DNA of 64,000 bases from Crossaster papposus (lineage: Eukaryota; Echinodermata; Asteroidea; Velatida; Solasteridae), in NCBI GenBank assembly GCA_037893245.1, contig JBAIAA010000414.1:310001-374000 (forward strand), given 5' to 3'. Below, one piece after another: positions 10,488 through 19,299 of this stretch. Both the position numbers and the translations under genes were made by a program. Positions within the stretch are counted from its first letter, which is position 1. Each line of letters opens with the position of its first letter. The notes under the pieces are model-generated. The model made no database searches. It was not told the DNA's origin and saw only the letters and a list, made by a program, of their open reading frames with translations.

Positions 10488-12178
10488 TCAGCGGATATCA
10501 TCTGTCAGAACAATATGCCTCTGTGCTAAAAAAGCGCAAAGTTCACAAACAACAGACATCAACCAGCGTGGGTGCCTGTAAACCTCTTCCACGGCCCTGT
10601 AGGTCTTGAAGTAGCTGATGACATGTTCTACGTGGATTCTGCATGTGCTGTGTTCCCGATTGAAAACAGTCATAGCCAAACGTTCCCCAACATTGTCCAC
10701 CTGTCTCATCTGGTCTGCTCTATACTTCGTCATTATTGGCCACCGGTTGGCATAACCGTTGTCACCCAGGAAGAAAGTCTCTTCAGGGAAGTCAAGTTCC
10801 TGACCCGGTCCTATTGTAGGAAGAATGGTGTATGCACTCGCATCATTGAGGTGCCCAGGAATTCCAGTATGAACGTACCGTATCTGCCTATTGTTGTCGA
10901 TGATTATTTGTAACGAAACCGATATAATCGTATAAAAGGAAGATGCACAATGCACTGCATTCAGAAATATGCTATTACAATTCAAATTCAACAACAATTT
11001 CATATTTCGCTTCCAGGTTCATCGATGGTTCATTGATAAACGATGACGATGCCCTGGTTAAATAAGAAATGTTTTTAAGTGCGGTGGTACGAATAATTTC
11101 ACGAGGTGACAGGTGGAATTTATGTATTATATTTATCACTGAATTAAATTATTTTTTCCCATTGCACAAACATTCATTATTGTTTCTGAAAAATCCTTGC
11201 CATCTGATTAGTCTATATGTTTGCAAATTTCATGAGCTCAAACCGGCCGCGCCGTGCATAATAATTATTAAATGTACACGATCAACGATCCACTAATCAT
11301 ATGACGGGGATTTCTTCAGGTGTTGTAGTATAATACATGATAAATAAACAATTGCATATATACATCTAAAATTGAACCGCTGACATTGATGATTCTTTGC
11401 TTCAGAAAGACTAATTGATAATTAGAATTATAACAATCATTACTTAAAGAATATTAACTGGGTATTCATACAGTGATAACAGCTATAACCACTGCGGTTC
11501 TGTTTAGGGTCGATGGATCTCGTGTAGTGTTCCGTCTATAATGCCAACTGCATTTGGAAAATGATACCATTTCCCCCTGATAGCAAGCCAGTCTGCCCGG
11601 GCGGGCCAAGAAACCTGTGACTTGAAGAAGTACCACAGGGCTGGTACAATAAGATATATGTCCCTTGATATAGCTGTAGGCGACATGTTAAATAATGTAG
11701 AGAGCATGTCGTATGTAGGATACTGTCTAAGCCAAATAAAAACCATCGTGATCCTGTTTCTGCAAAGATGACGATGTCTTCCTCCCGCACCGCCAGTTTC
11801 AAGAATGGGTTGTAGTTCATGTATGATGTTCATCATAGATTCCGGAGTTTCACCGGTTAGCCTGTAGAATCGTGGAGGATCAATTATAGTATCTTGGAAA
11901 AGTTCTCTGGGCTGCATAAATCCAGGTCCTTCAAAATACGGGAACAGACATGGATATAACCCTGGACGTGCTCCTGGTAAAGTCAGTATACACGAAGTCA
12001 GGAATAAAAGACAAATTCTTCCAAACGATTGCATAATAAAATCAATTTCCTCGTTGCCAAAATATTCCATAGGCGGGATTAAGAGAAGTAGGAAATAATT
12101 GTGAATTGTGTACAAAAACATCAAAGCAACGTGTGGATCCATGTCCGTGATCACTTGGTTCAAAACTTGGATTGACAA
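10488..12178 (-). pseudogene. PIF/Harbinger (HARBI1-like) DDE transposase, two exons, decayed
   Basis: Exon 1 (12178 to about 11458) has a helix-turn-helix region (ITMVFIWLRQYPTYDMLSTL) and the first catalytic Asp in VGIIDGTLHEIHRP. A one-base shift near 11513 moves it into another frame that ends with the family-typical CMNTQ. Exon 2 (10907 to 10488) continues with IDNNRQIRYVHTGIPGHLND, the second Asp in FFLGDNGYANRWP and the Glu in RIHVEHVISYFK. The predicted intron is 10908-11457. The expected splice sites are damaged: the base sequence is CAG-TT in place of CAG-GT, and the acceptor ends AA in place of AG. The catalytic triad survives, but the frameshift and lost splice sites make a working protein unlikely. 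Confidence 0.8.
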
Positions 12179-12269
12179 ACCAAGGGCGACTTCATCACTC
12201 GGCTTTTAGCGTGGCGATCTTGTCCCTGTACCTATATATACACATACGAAACTATTGTTACCTGACACA

Positions 12270-12900
12270 TACCCTAGCTATTTGAAAAGAAATCCTGAGA
12301 ATAAAGGGACACATATAGACCAAAACAAAAGAAGGGGGGTGTCCCTTGGCCCTGTTTCCTGCTGCATATGCACCTGAGAATGTCCCAAAACCATTATAGG
12401 AATATTTCGGGAACACAACGACCAACAAGAAAGATCCCCCATACCCTGCCGCGGTAACACAAACCTAAAATATACGTTACGTCGCTTTATTAGAATTTGT
12501 AAAGACGACGACAGAGGGAACACAATCGTAACGTACACAATCTTACGTCATTTTTGAGAATTTACAAAGACGATGACTGAGATAGTAAAGACGTAACCTA
12601 CATTGCGTTACGTACTTTGTTAGGATTTGCAAGGACTGCGACTGAGTAAGCACAATCGTGACCAACACAGTGTAACAAAGTACTGTTTTTAGAATTTTTG
12701 AGGACGGCGACACAAGACGGAGAGAACCCCCCTCCTTTGTGGTGGTCTTTGTCCTTGATGAATGTTGTGGTTTTTCAGGAATTCTTTTTAGGTTTTTAGG
12801 GGGGGTGGGGTGGGTTAGGTAACACCAGTCTATAGAGTGTATAGGTATGGGAGACTAAGGGGGAGTCCCTCGGTCTCATATCGTGCTGGGTATACAAACG
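12270..12900. repeat. Degenerate repeats: ~75-bp tandem units and a MITE-like segment
   Basis: Between 12480 and 12715 a loose ~75-bp motif (ACACAATCGTAACG, GAATTTGTAAAGACGACGAC) recurs. The segment 12720-12900 is a diverged direct copy of about 17860-18045, both ending in CATATCGTGCTGGGTATA. Confidence 0.5.
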
Positions 12901-13111
12901 TTTAAACCTAACCGGCGTTCCGTCACATTGTTCTTCGCTGTGGATATAAGGACTAAAAAAAATACACGTATCGCCTGCAAACTGGTTTTCAACATGGCTC
13001 AAAGAAACGCGAGGCTCAATGTTGGGGAAGGTGAACGGCTCCTCATTTAACAAGGGTTTGAGGCACATGGTGACCAGTGGGACCATGTTGTACGCTACGT
13101 TATACATAATG

Positions 13112-13794
13112 CCGGTGTGGACGGTAATTCTGTCCCCCGCTAAAATTGTCCGGGGGGACAGAATTACCTAGGTAAAAGTGTCCCCCTAGAGCCGTTAATT
13201 CCGTCCCCCTCCAGTTTATTCTGTCCCCTCTCTAGGTAATTTTGTCCCCCAATGTTCCACACATAAGTGGTTATTTTGATGTTATTTCAATGAAAAGCCC
13301 ACATGTATTTATTATTTGGACTTCTCTTCCCTTCATCAATTTATCAAAATAAAAATAAAAATATAAATAACTGTATTAATTAAATCAACCGATCTACGTT
13401 TCTGCGCGAAAGGGAAAATAGCAGTAATCAGTATTTTCAGACTTCTTGCACGCGTACAAATTCTGTATACCCAGCACGAATGTGGCAGCACTTTTGACCA
13501 CCTGTAATTTGTAGTACGTTACACATCCTACAGTCTGCCACAAATGATGCACCATGAAGGGGTGAACCTGTACTACACTGGTTGTCTAGTGGGTGCTAGA
13601 CTTGTGACGTTGCACGGGACAATTTTACCAGGGGGACACGTTTAACGTTGGGCAGGGAGACAGAATTACCTTGAGGGGGACAGAAATACCTAGGTAAATG
13701 TGTCCCCCCGGACAGATTTACCGGGTCACGGCCTGGTAAGTCTGTCCGGGGGGACACATTTACCAGGGGGGACAGAATTACCTTTCACACCGGC
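13112..13794. mobile_element. MITE copy a, ends CCGGTGTGGACGGTAATTCT
   Basis: The inverted ends are CCGGTGTGGACGGTAATTCT at left and its near complement GAATTACCTTTCACACCGG at right. The interior repeats GTCCCCC and ACCTAGGTAAA motifs and has no gene. It is nearly collinear with 14209-14893. Confidence 0.8.
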
Positions 13795-14045
13795 CCCGCT
13801 TGCAAATTGATTTGTAATTTCCAAATCCATTTCGGTGCCACCCTGGAACTTTTACAACTACTAGATGAGGAATAGATTATGACGATTTTTTTATTTCTTA
13901 AACTTTCTGTGCAAAGTTTTTCTGTAATTTATCGTCATATCACAGGATCAAAATTAGTGCCCGGTGTCACGATTGCCACATGCAGTGTTATCATGTACAT
14001 GTACATGTACGTGTACATGTACATGTACAATGTACATGCACTCAC

Positions 14046-14208
14046 ACTATATGCACGTCGCTGGATAGACGGGGTATGTTCGTCAAAATGCCTCTCGTTT
14101 TTAAACCGATTATTATGGCACCCTGAACTTTGGACAAATTGGAGGATAGAATCCACTGAAGATGCTACGTCAATTTCATCAATTTCATCAGCCAAAAGCC
14201 GAGGAACT
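14046..14208 (-). pseudogene. Apparent captured exon fragment between the two MITE copies
   Basis: On the minus strand an open frame reads VPRLLADEIDEIDVASS ... RFKNERHFDEHTPSIQRR and ends at a canonical GTGAGT donor (14045 to 14040), followed by a dinucleotide-rich intron-like stretch of ACATGT. There is no start codon; the MITE boundary cuts the 5' side. I do not recognise the protein. It could be a captured host or transposon exon. Confidence 0.4.
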
Positions 14209-14893
14209 CCGGTGTGGACGGTAATTCTGTCCCCCGGTAAAATTGTCCGGGGGGACAGAATTACCTAGGTAAAAGTGTCCCCCTAGAGCCGTTAATTCCG
14301 TCCCCATCCAGTTTATTCTGTCCCCTCTCTAGGTTATTTTGTCCCCCAATGTTCCACACATAAGTGGTTATTTTGATGTTATTTCAATGAAAAGCCCACA
14401 TGGTATTTATTATTTGGACTTCTGTTCCCTTCATCGATTCATCAAAATCAAAATCAAAATATGAATAACTGTATTAATTAAATCAACCGATCTACGTTTC
14501 TGCGCGAAAGGGAAATTAGCGGTAATCAGTATTTTCAGACTTTTTGCACGCGTACAAATTATGTATACCCAGCAAGAATATGGCAGCACTTTTGACCACC
14601 TGTAATTTGTAGTCCTCTACACATCCTACAGTCTGCCACAAATGATGCACCATGAAGAGGTGAACTTGTACTACACTGGTTGTTGCGTCTGGTGGGTGCT
14701 AGACTTGTGACGTTGCACGGGACAATTTTACCAGGGGGACACGTTTAACATTGGGCAGGGAGACAGAATTACCTGGAGGGGGACAGAAAAACCTAGGTAA
14801 ATGTGTAACATATTTACCGGGTCACGGCCTGGTAAGTCTGTCCGGGGGGACACATTTACCAGGGGGGACAGAATTACCTTTCACACCGGCCCA
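14209..14893. mobile_element. MITE copy b, same family as 13112-13794
   Basis: It shares end sequences and interior with copy a at high identity, with small indels: one near 14690 and a deletion near 14806. Confidence 0.8.
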
Positions 14894-15460
14894 AATGACA
14901 ACATCATGGTGTACTACCTGCGCCGAAATAATGTACAGTTGAGACGGCGGGTTAGGGATGTCATAAATCGAGATATCCACAGGTAAGTTCTTTTGTTGAC
15001 TTTGTGCTTTCTAATTTCATACCGTCCCGTATGCTTTTAAAGAGTGAATCAAACCACCAATTCAATTTTAGGGGCCATAATTAGGCCAATTAATTCTGTC
15101 CCGGGTTGGCCTTCAATTATTAATCTATTTGCCCGTCTGGTATATGACTAGTGATTTTAAGTAATATTTGTGATTCAGTCTATAATATGCACAATGCAAT
15201 CAATTTTTCAGGCTTCAAGATCAAAGAGTGGCAGACATGCGATATGCCGCGAGAGGCAATCCTGCAGAACGCCGACAGAGGATACTTGAACACCAAGCAC
15301 CTCAAGAACATGCCCAAGAACTAGGTCCGGTACTAGGTCTAGGACAAGCCCAGAGACCAGTTGGCGCTCCAGCAAATATCGTCCCGGTACCAGCCCCAGC
15401 GCTATGATGGGAACCAGCCCCGGCACCAGTCCCGCCGGCGCCGGGGCCGGTGCCGGAGCC

Positions 15461-16132
15461 GGCACCGGCCCCGGCACCGGCCCCGGCACCGGCCCCGGCA
15501 CCGGCCCCGGCACCGGCCCCGGCACCGGCCCCGGCACCGGCCCCGGCACCGGCCCCGGCACCGGCCCCGGCACCGGCCCCGGCACCGGCCCCGGCACCGG
15601 CCCCGGCACCGGCCCCGGCACCGGCCCCGGCACCGGCCCCGGCACCGGCCCCGGCACCGGCCCCGGCACCGGCCCCGGCACCGGCCCCGGCACCGGCCCC
15701 GGCACCGGCCCCGGCACCGGCCCCGGCACCGGCCCCGGCACCGGCCCCGGCACCGGCCCCGGCACCGGCCCCGGCACCGGCCCCGGCACCGGCCCCGGCA
15801 CCGGCCCCGGCACCGGCCCCGGCACCGGCCCCGGCACCGGCCCCGGCACCGGCCCCGGCACCGGCCCCGGCACCGGCCCCGGCACCGGCCCCGGCACCGG
15901 CCCCGGCACCGGCCCCGGCACCGGCCCCGGCACCGGCCCCGGCACCGGCCCCGGCACCGGCCCCGGCACCGGCCCCGGCACCGGCCCCGGCACCGGCCCC
16001 GGCACCGGCCCCGGCACCGGCCCCGGCACCGGCCCCGGCACCGGCCCCGGCACCGGCCCCGGCACCGGCCCCGGCACCGGCCCCGGCACCGGCCCCGGCA
16101 CCGGCCCCGGCACCGGCCCCGGCACCGGCCCC
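15461..16132. repeat. GC-rich 12-bp minisatellite, 56 perfect units (GGCACCGGCCCC)
   Basis: The unit GGCACCGGCCCC repeats 56 times with no visible change over 672 bp, then decays into related CAGGCACCAGCCCC-type units to about 16392. Since 12 is a multiple of 3 and no unit holds a stop, all six frames stay open; only the frame giving alternating Ala-Pro joins coding on both sides. Confidence 0.95.
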
Positions 16133-16808
16133 GAGACGGGCACCAGGACGGGCACAAGGACGGGCACCAGCCCCGGCACCAGGACGGGCACCAGCCCCGG
16201 CACCAGGACGGGCACCAGCCCCGGCACCCGGACAGGCACCAGTCCCGGCACCGAGATGGGCACCAGCCCCGGCCCCAGGGCAGGCACCAGCCTCGGCCCC
16301 AGGGCAGGCACCAGCCCCGGCCCCAGGGCAGGCACCAGCCCCGGCCCCAGGGCAGGCACCAGCCCCGGCACCAGGATGGGCACCAGCCCCGGAATATGTA
16401 GGCCAAGCACCTGCTGCCCATGCTGCCCATGGACGGATTCCTATTCCTAGAGGCCTGCATGGACGACAACCACTCCATGAAATTGTCAGAGACAGCCACA
16501 CGGGATTTCTAAATTATGTTAATAATACTTTGCCCAGGCTAACCACTGAATTTGTATATAGTATGGAGTTATTTCAAAATTATATGTTAAACTTAGTTGC
16601 GGACGAAAACGGAGGGCACCAGGATCAGCAGCAAATGCTGCAAGGTCAGCTGGAAGATGAATAAATGTTTATTTGCGAAAAGGAAAACGTGTATTTTAAA
16701 GTAACATTTTTGTCATTGTTGTTGTAGTTTCATTGTAGAAGATAATAAAATGACAAATTCCCAACAGCGCTTTTTTTCCCATGCAAAAACCATCCTTCTG
16801 GGAGTAAT

Positions 16809-16916
16809 ATGTGACCCAGCATGAGTAAATGAGACACTTTGAGGCAAAAATGAAAATTGAGATTTTGATTTCATCATTTAAAGCTTGTTTAGCTTTAAAC
16901 TCGTGCTGGGTCACAT
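16809..16916. mobile_element. Short MITE, ends ATGTGACCCAGCATGAGT
   Basis: ATGTGACCCAGCATGAGT at 16809 is matched by ACTCGTGCTGGGTCACAT at 16899-16916 in inverted orientation, about 108 bp in all. Confidence 0.65.
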
Positions 16917-16926
16917 ATATGTACCT

Positions 16927-17455
16927 TATAGTGAGGTATATATGCAAACCGACATATAAAGCTCAACCACGGTTGACAACCACGCACACCGTATAGGCTT
17001 TCACATTTTAGGTGCATAATTCACCAAAATAAATGGATACAGTCCCCAGTTTTTCATATACAAGACTGTTATACCTTTTTGTATAAGACCCTATCTAGAT
17101 GATATTATTTAGGTGCATAATTCACCAAAATTAACTTTAAAATTAAAAAAAGAATCCGAAAAGAAAACCACACCAGGATTCGAACCCACAACCTATGGAT
17201 ATCGAAACAGGAACATTATCCACCAGACTATCGCATATGTCACATGTTCTTCTTGTTTAAAATGTTGAATTGTCTACAATACAGTTGGTACTTAGTAAAA
17301 CAATAATAAAATATATCCCACCCCACGCATACCTAACATGTGGTACTGCTTTGGAACGGCTGGAGCAGAGTCTAATTTACAATGCACATGCGCAATATGG
17401 ACCCAACCACGGTGGTTGAGCTTCATATGACGGTTTGCTTATATATCTCCTTATA
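16927..17455. mobile_element. MITE with ~50-bp terminal inverted repeats and an internal tRNA-like relic
   Basis: The left end (16927-16976, with TGCAAACCGACATATAAAGC) is the inverted match of 17404-17455. Inside, AGGTGCATAATTCACCAAAA occurs twice. A tRNA-like segment lies at 17167-17236. Confidence 0.7.
17167..17236 (-). mobile_element. tRNA-derived SINE head or tRNA pseudogene
   Basis: On the minus strand there is an A box TAGTCTGGTGG and, about 38 bp later, a B box GGTTCGAATCC followed by TGGTGTGG. The spacing and boxes fit a tRNA gene, but the acceptor stem is not convincing and it sits inside a MITE. Confidence 0.45.
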
Positions 17456-17557
17456 GTGGCGTATTATCTCAATTTTTGTCGGCGGGGAAAAGCAAAACAC
17501 AAATCGCTATCGATAGCGCCCGCTCTCAAAAGTCTCCCATTCAGTGGTCTTTTCCGT

Positions 17558-17690
17558 TTCCCTTGCGTTGTAGCCGTCGCGGTTGGGTAGATTTATGGGC
17601 GGAGTTGTGGGCGGAGTTAGCAAATACTTACATTCCATTGGCTGCTTTGTGTACGTACCAACGGACGTACGCTTAAAACGCACAAACACT
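17558..17690. repeat. Right inverted repeat of the Harbinger-type element, inner part
   Basis: This is the inverted match of 9656-9778. It is broken at 17690 and resumes at 26061, showing that 17691-26060 was inserted later. Confidence 0.75.
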
Positions 17691-17768
17691 AGTGGGACTG
17701 TACCGTAGCTTATTGGTATTCATAATAGGGTCTGGCATACGATGTACATGATTATTATAATCATTAGT

Positions 17769-17798
17769 ATACCGCCCCCCCCCCCCCCCCCCCCCGGC
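17769..17798. repeat. Poly-C tract
   Basis: A run of about 28 C. Similar tracts lie at 17985-18003 (poly-G), 22549-22563, 27059-27076 and 39367-39391. Such tracts are prone to length error. Confidence 0.9.
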
Positions 17799-17857
17799 CC
17801 CCAGCTGGTTGCGTGACTGACACGCCATATATGTACATGTCATATGAAGCACGACAT

Positions 17858-18021
17858 GTGGCAGAGAAAACCCCCCTCTTTTGTGTTGACCATTGTGTTC
17901 CCGGAATCTCAGGAATTCCTTTTAGGTTTCAAGGGGGGATGGGTTAGGCTACAATAGTGTTGAGTGCGTATAAAGTATAGGGATAAGAGGGGGGGGGGGG
18001 GGGTACCCCTCTGCCACATAT
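17858..18021. mobile_element. Short MITE, ends ATGTGGCAGAG
   Basis: ATGTGGCAGAGAAAACCCCCC at left pairs with CCCCTCTGCCACAT at right. A diverged relative lies at 12720-12900. Confidence 0.5.
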
Positions 18022-18399
18022 CGTGCTGGGTATAGTACATGTACAATAGCGTTTGCAAGGACTGATCCCTCAGTCAGTCCGCAGCGCGCTGAAAAGCCGT
18101 TTCTTTTATGTGCGATTTATGCATGGCACTTTGTGCGTGACCTCGTTTTTGAATACTTAATGAGCTGGCGACAACGCCTGGAATTTGGTCCGAAACATCC
18201 GTTTTATTCACTGGCTGTCAATATTATGTATATTTTCTTTTGGATAAGGAAACATTTTGTTATATTATCAAATCAGATTGGAAATTATATGACATTTAGA
18301 GGGTGAAATTTATAACGTAAAAAAAGCTCCCGAACCAACAAATTGACCTTTAAAAAAGGACGAATTTTGTCCATCTTCTGGCAGCGGCCACAACCCAAT

Positions 18400-18750
18400 T
18401 TCACACTGATAGTGCAGCTGCTAAGGTAACAATTGTGCACTTTGTGGTAAAAGCATGAAATTTGCCATGGTGCTTGGTATTGGGCTAAATATCATTTTTA
18501 GACGTGGACCCACGTTGGGTCTCACCTATTTGGGGGCGGAGCTTCATTTGCATAAAAAGGGGGGTCTCAAATGTAAACAATGATAAAACTTATTCTAGAA
18601 TTGAAAGATTGTAATTTTGTTGGCAATAAATATAAGCTTGAACAGCATAATAATTGTTTTGGTAATATTAAAAGTCAAAAATTGCCCTTTTGTGGGCGGA
18701 GTTTCGATATTCCTAAAAGTGGGCGTCCTTATTTTAACAAAATTGTATCT
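18400..18750. repeat. Inverted repeat arm flanking the LINE/SINE region (left)
   Basis: This arm is the inverted match of about 22340-22745. Shared motifs include TTTTAGACGTGGACCCAC and GTGGTAAAAGCATGAAATTT. Confidence 0.65.
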
Positions 18751-19015
18751 TTGTGCATTATCACTATTATTTGTTCATTAATGTTACTCAAATAGGCACA
18801 GAATAAATGGAAATTGATCACAAATGAAACTTCTCTTATTATACCCTTTTGTGGGTGGCGCTAGATTTTTAAACACTGGGAGACACGCCTTAATATGGGT
18901 ACATGTATGCATGTCTATCTATCTAGCCTATATGTCATTCCACTGCAGAAGGAAGGCCTCGTCATCACCATTCCACCTTGATCTTTCATCGTTTTTCGTT
19001 CGTTCGTTCGTTTTT

Positions 19016-19298
19016 TAAATTTTTATATAGCGCTTTAGACTCCCACACTAGTGTGGGTGTATCAAAGCGCTTTACAACTATTATCCCTGTTCACCAGGAA
19101 CGAGACCATTTCTGCAGCAGCTCAAGATCAGCGCATGTGGTCTCTACCTTCACAGGTACCCATTACTCCTGGGTGGAGAGAGGCAATTGTAGCAACGTGT
19201 CTTGCCCAAGAACACAAGCACCATGTTCCCTGCCAGGGTACGAACCCACGTACCACCGTACAGGAGTCAAACACGGTAACCACTGGACCACAGTGCCC
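19016..19298 (-). mobile_element. tRNA-derived SINE
   Basis: On the minus strand the head (19298 downward) has an A box TGGTCCAGTGG and a B box GGTTCGTACCC. The body follows with GGGCAAGACACGTTGC and GGAGTAATGGGTACCTGTGA, and the tail ends GCGCTTTGATACACCC then AGCGCTATATAAAAATTT. Head, body and tail order is that of a pol III SINE. It abuts the 3' end of the LINE at 19300. Confidence 0.75.
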
Positions 19299-19299
19299 C

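Larger units (their letters stand above)
13112..14893. mobile_element. Composite insertion: two MITE copies flanking a captured segment, AATG duplication
   Basis: Two directly oriented ~684-bp copies of one MITE (13112-13794 and 14209-14893) bracket 414 bp of unrelated DNA. AATG lies at both outer edges (13108-13111 and 14894-14897), and removal of the whole span with one AATG restores an open SANT frame. The inner MITE ends are not joined by this duplication, so the span appears to have entered as one unit. Confidence 0.6.
12994..16664 (+). pseudogene. SANT/Myb-like Harbinger partner protein with a long Ala-Pro array, interrupted
   Basis: Harbinger elements usually encode a Myb/SANT DNA-binding protein beside the transposase. 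Exon A (12994-13110) encodes MAQRNARLNVGEG, an in-frame TAA at 13048, then QGFEAHGDQWDHVVRYVIHN, which resembles a SANT helix region. A composite MITE insertion follows (13112-14893). Coding resumes at 14897 with DNIMVYYLRRNNVQLRRR, and the AATG duplication keeps the frame. A canonical donor GTAAGT lies at 14983 and an acceptor TTTTTCAG ends at 15211. Exon 3 has a TGA at 15405, the (Ala-Pro) array encoded by a 12-bp minisatellite, and a structured C-terminus (LHEIVRDSHTGFLNYVNN) ending at 16664. Two stops and the insertion make this copy non-functional. The opposite-strand transposase supports the assignment. Confidence 0.65.

Noticed and set aside
15208-16501. Long frames on all other strands and frames through the GC-rich array (Gly-Ala, Arg-His-Arg-Pro, Gly-Arg-Cys)
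   Set aside because: The 12-bp unit leaves every frame open; only the Ala-Pro frame links to non-repetitive coding on both sides.
17167-17236. Functional tRNA gene
   Set aside because: A and B boxes are present but no acceptor stem could be paired convincingly, and it lies inside a MITE; the same judgement applies to 8575-8652.
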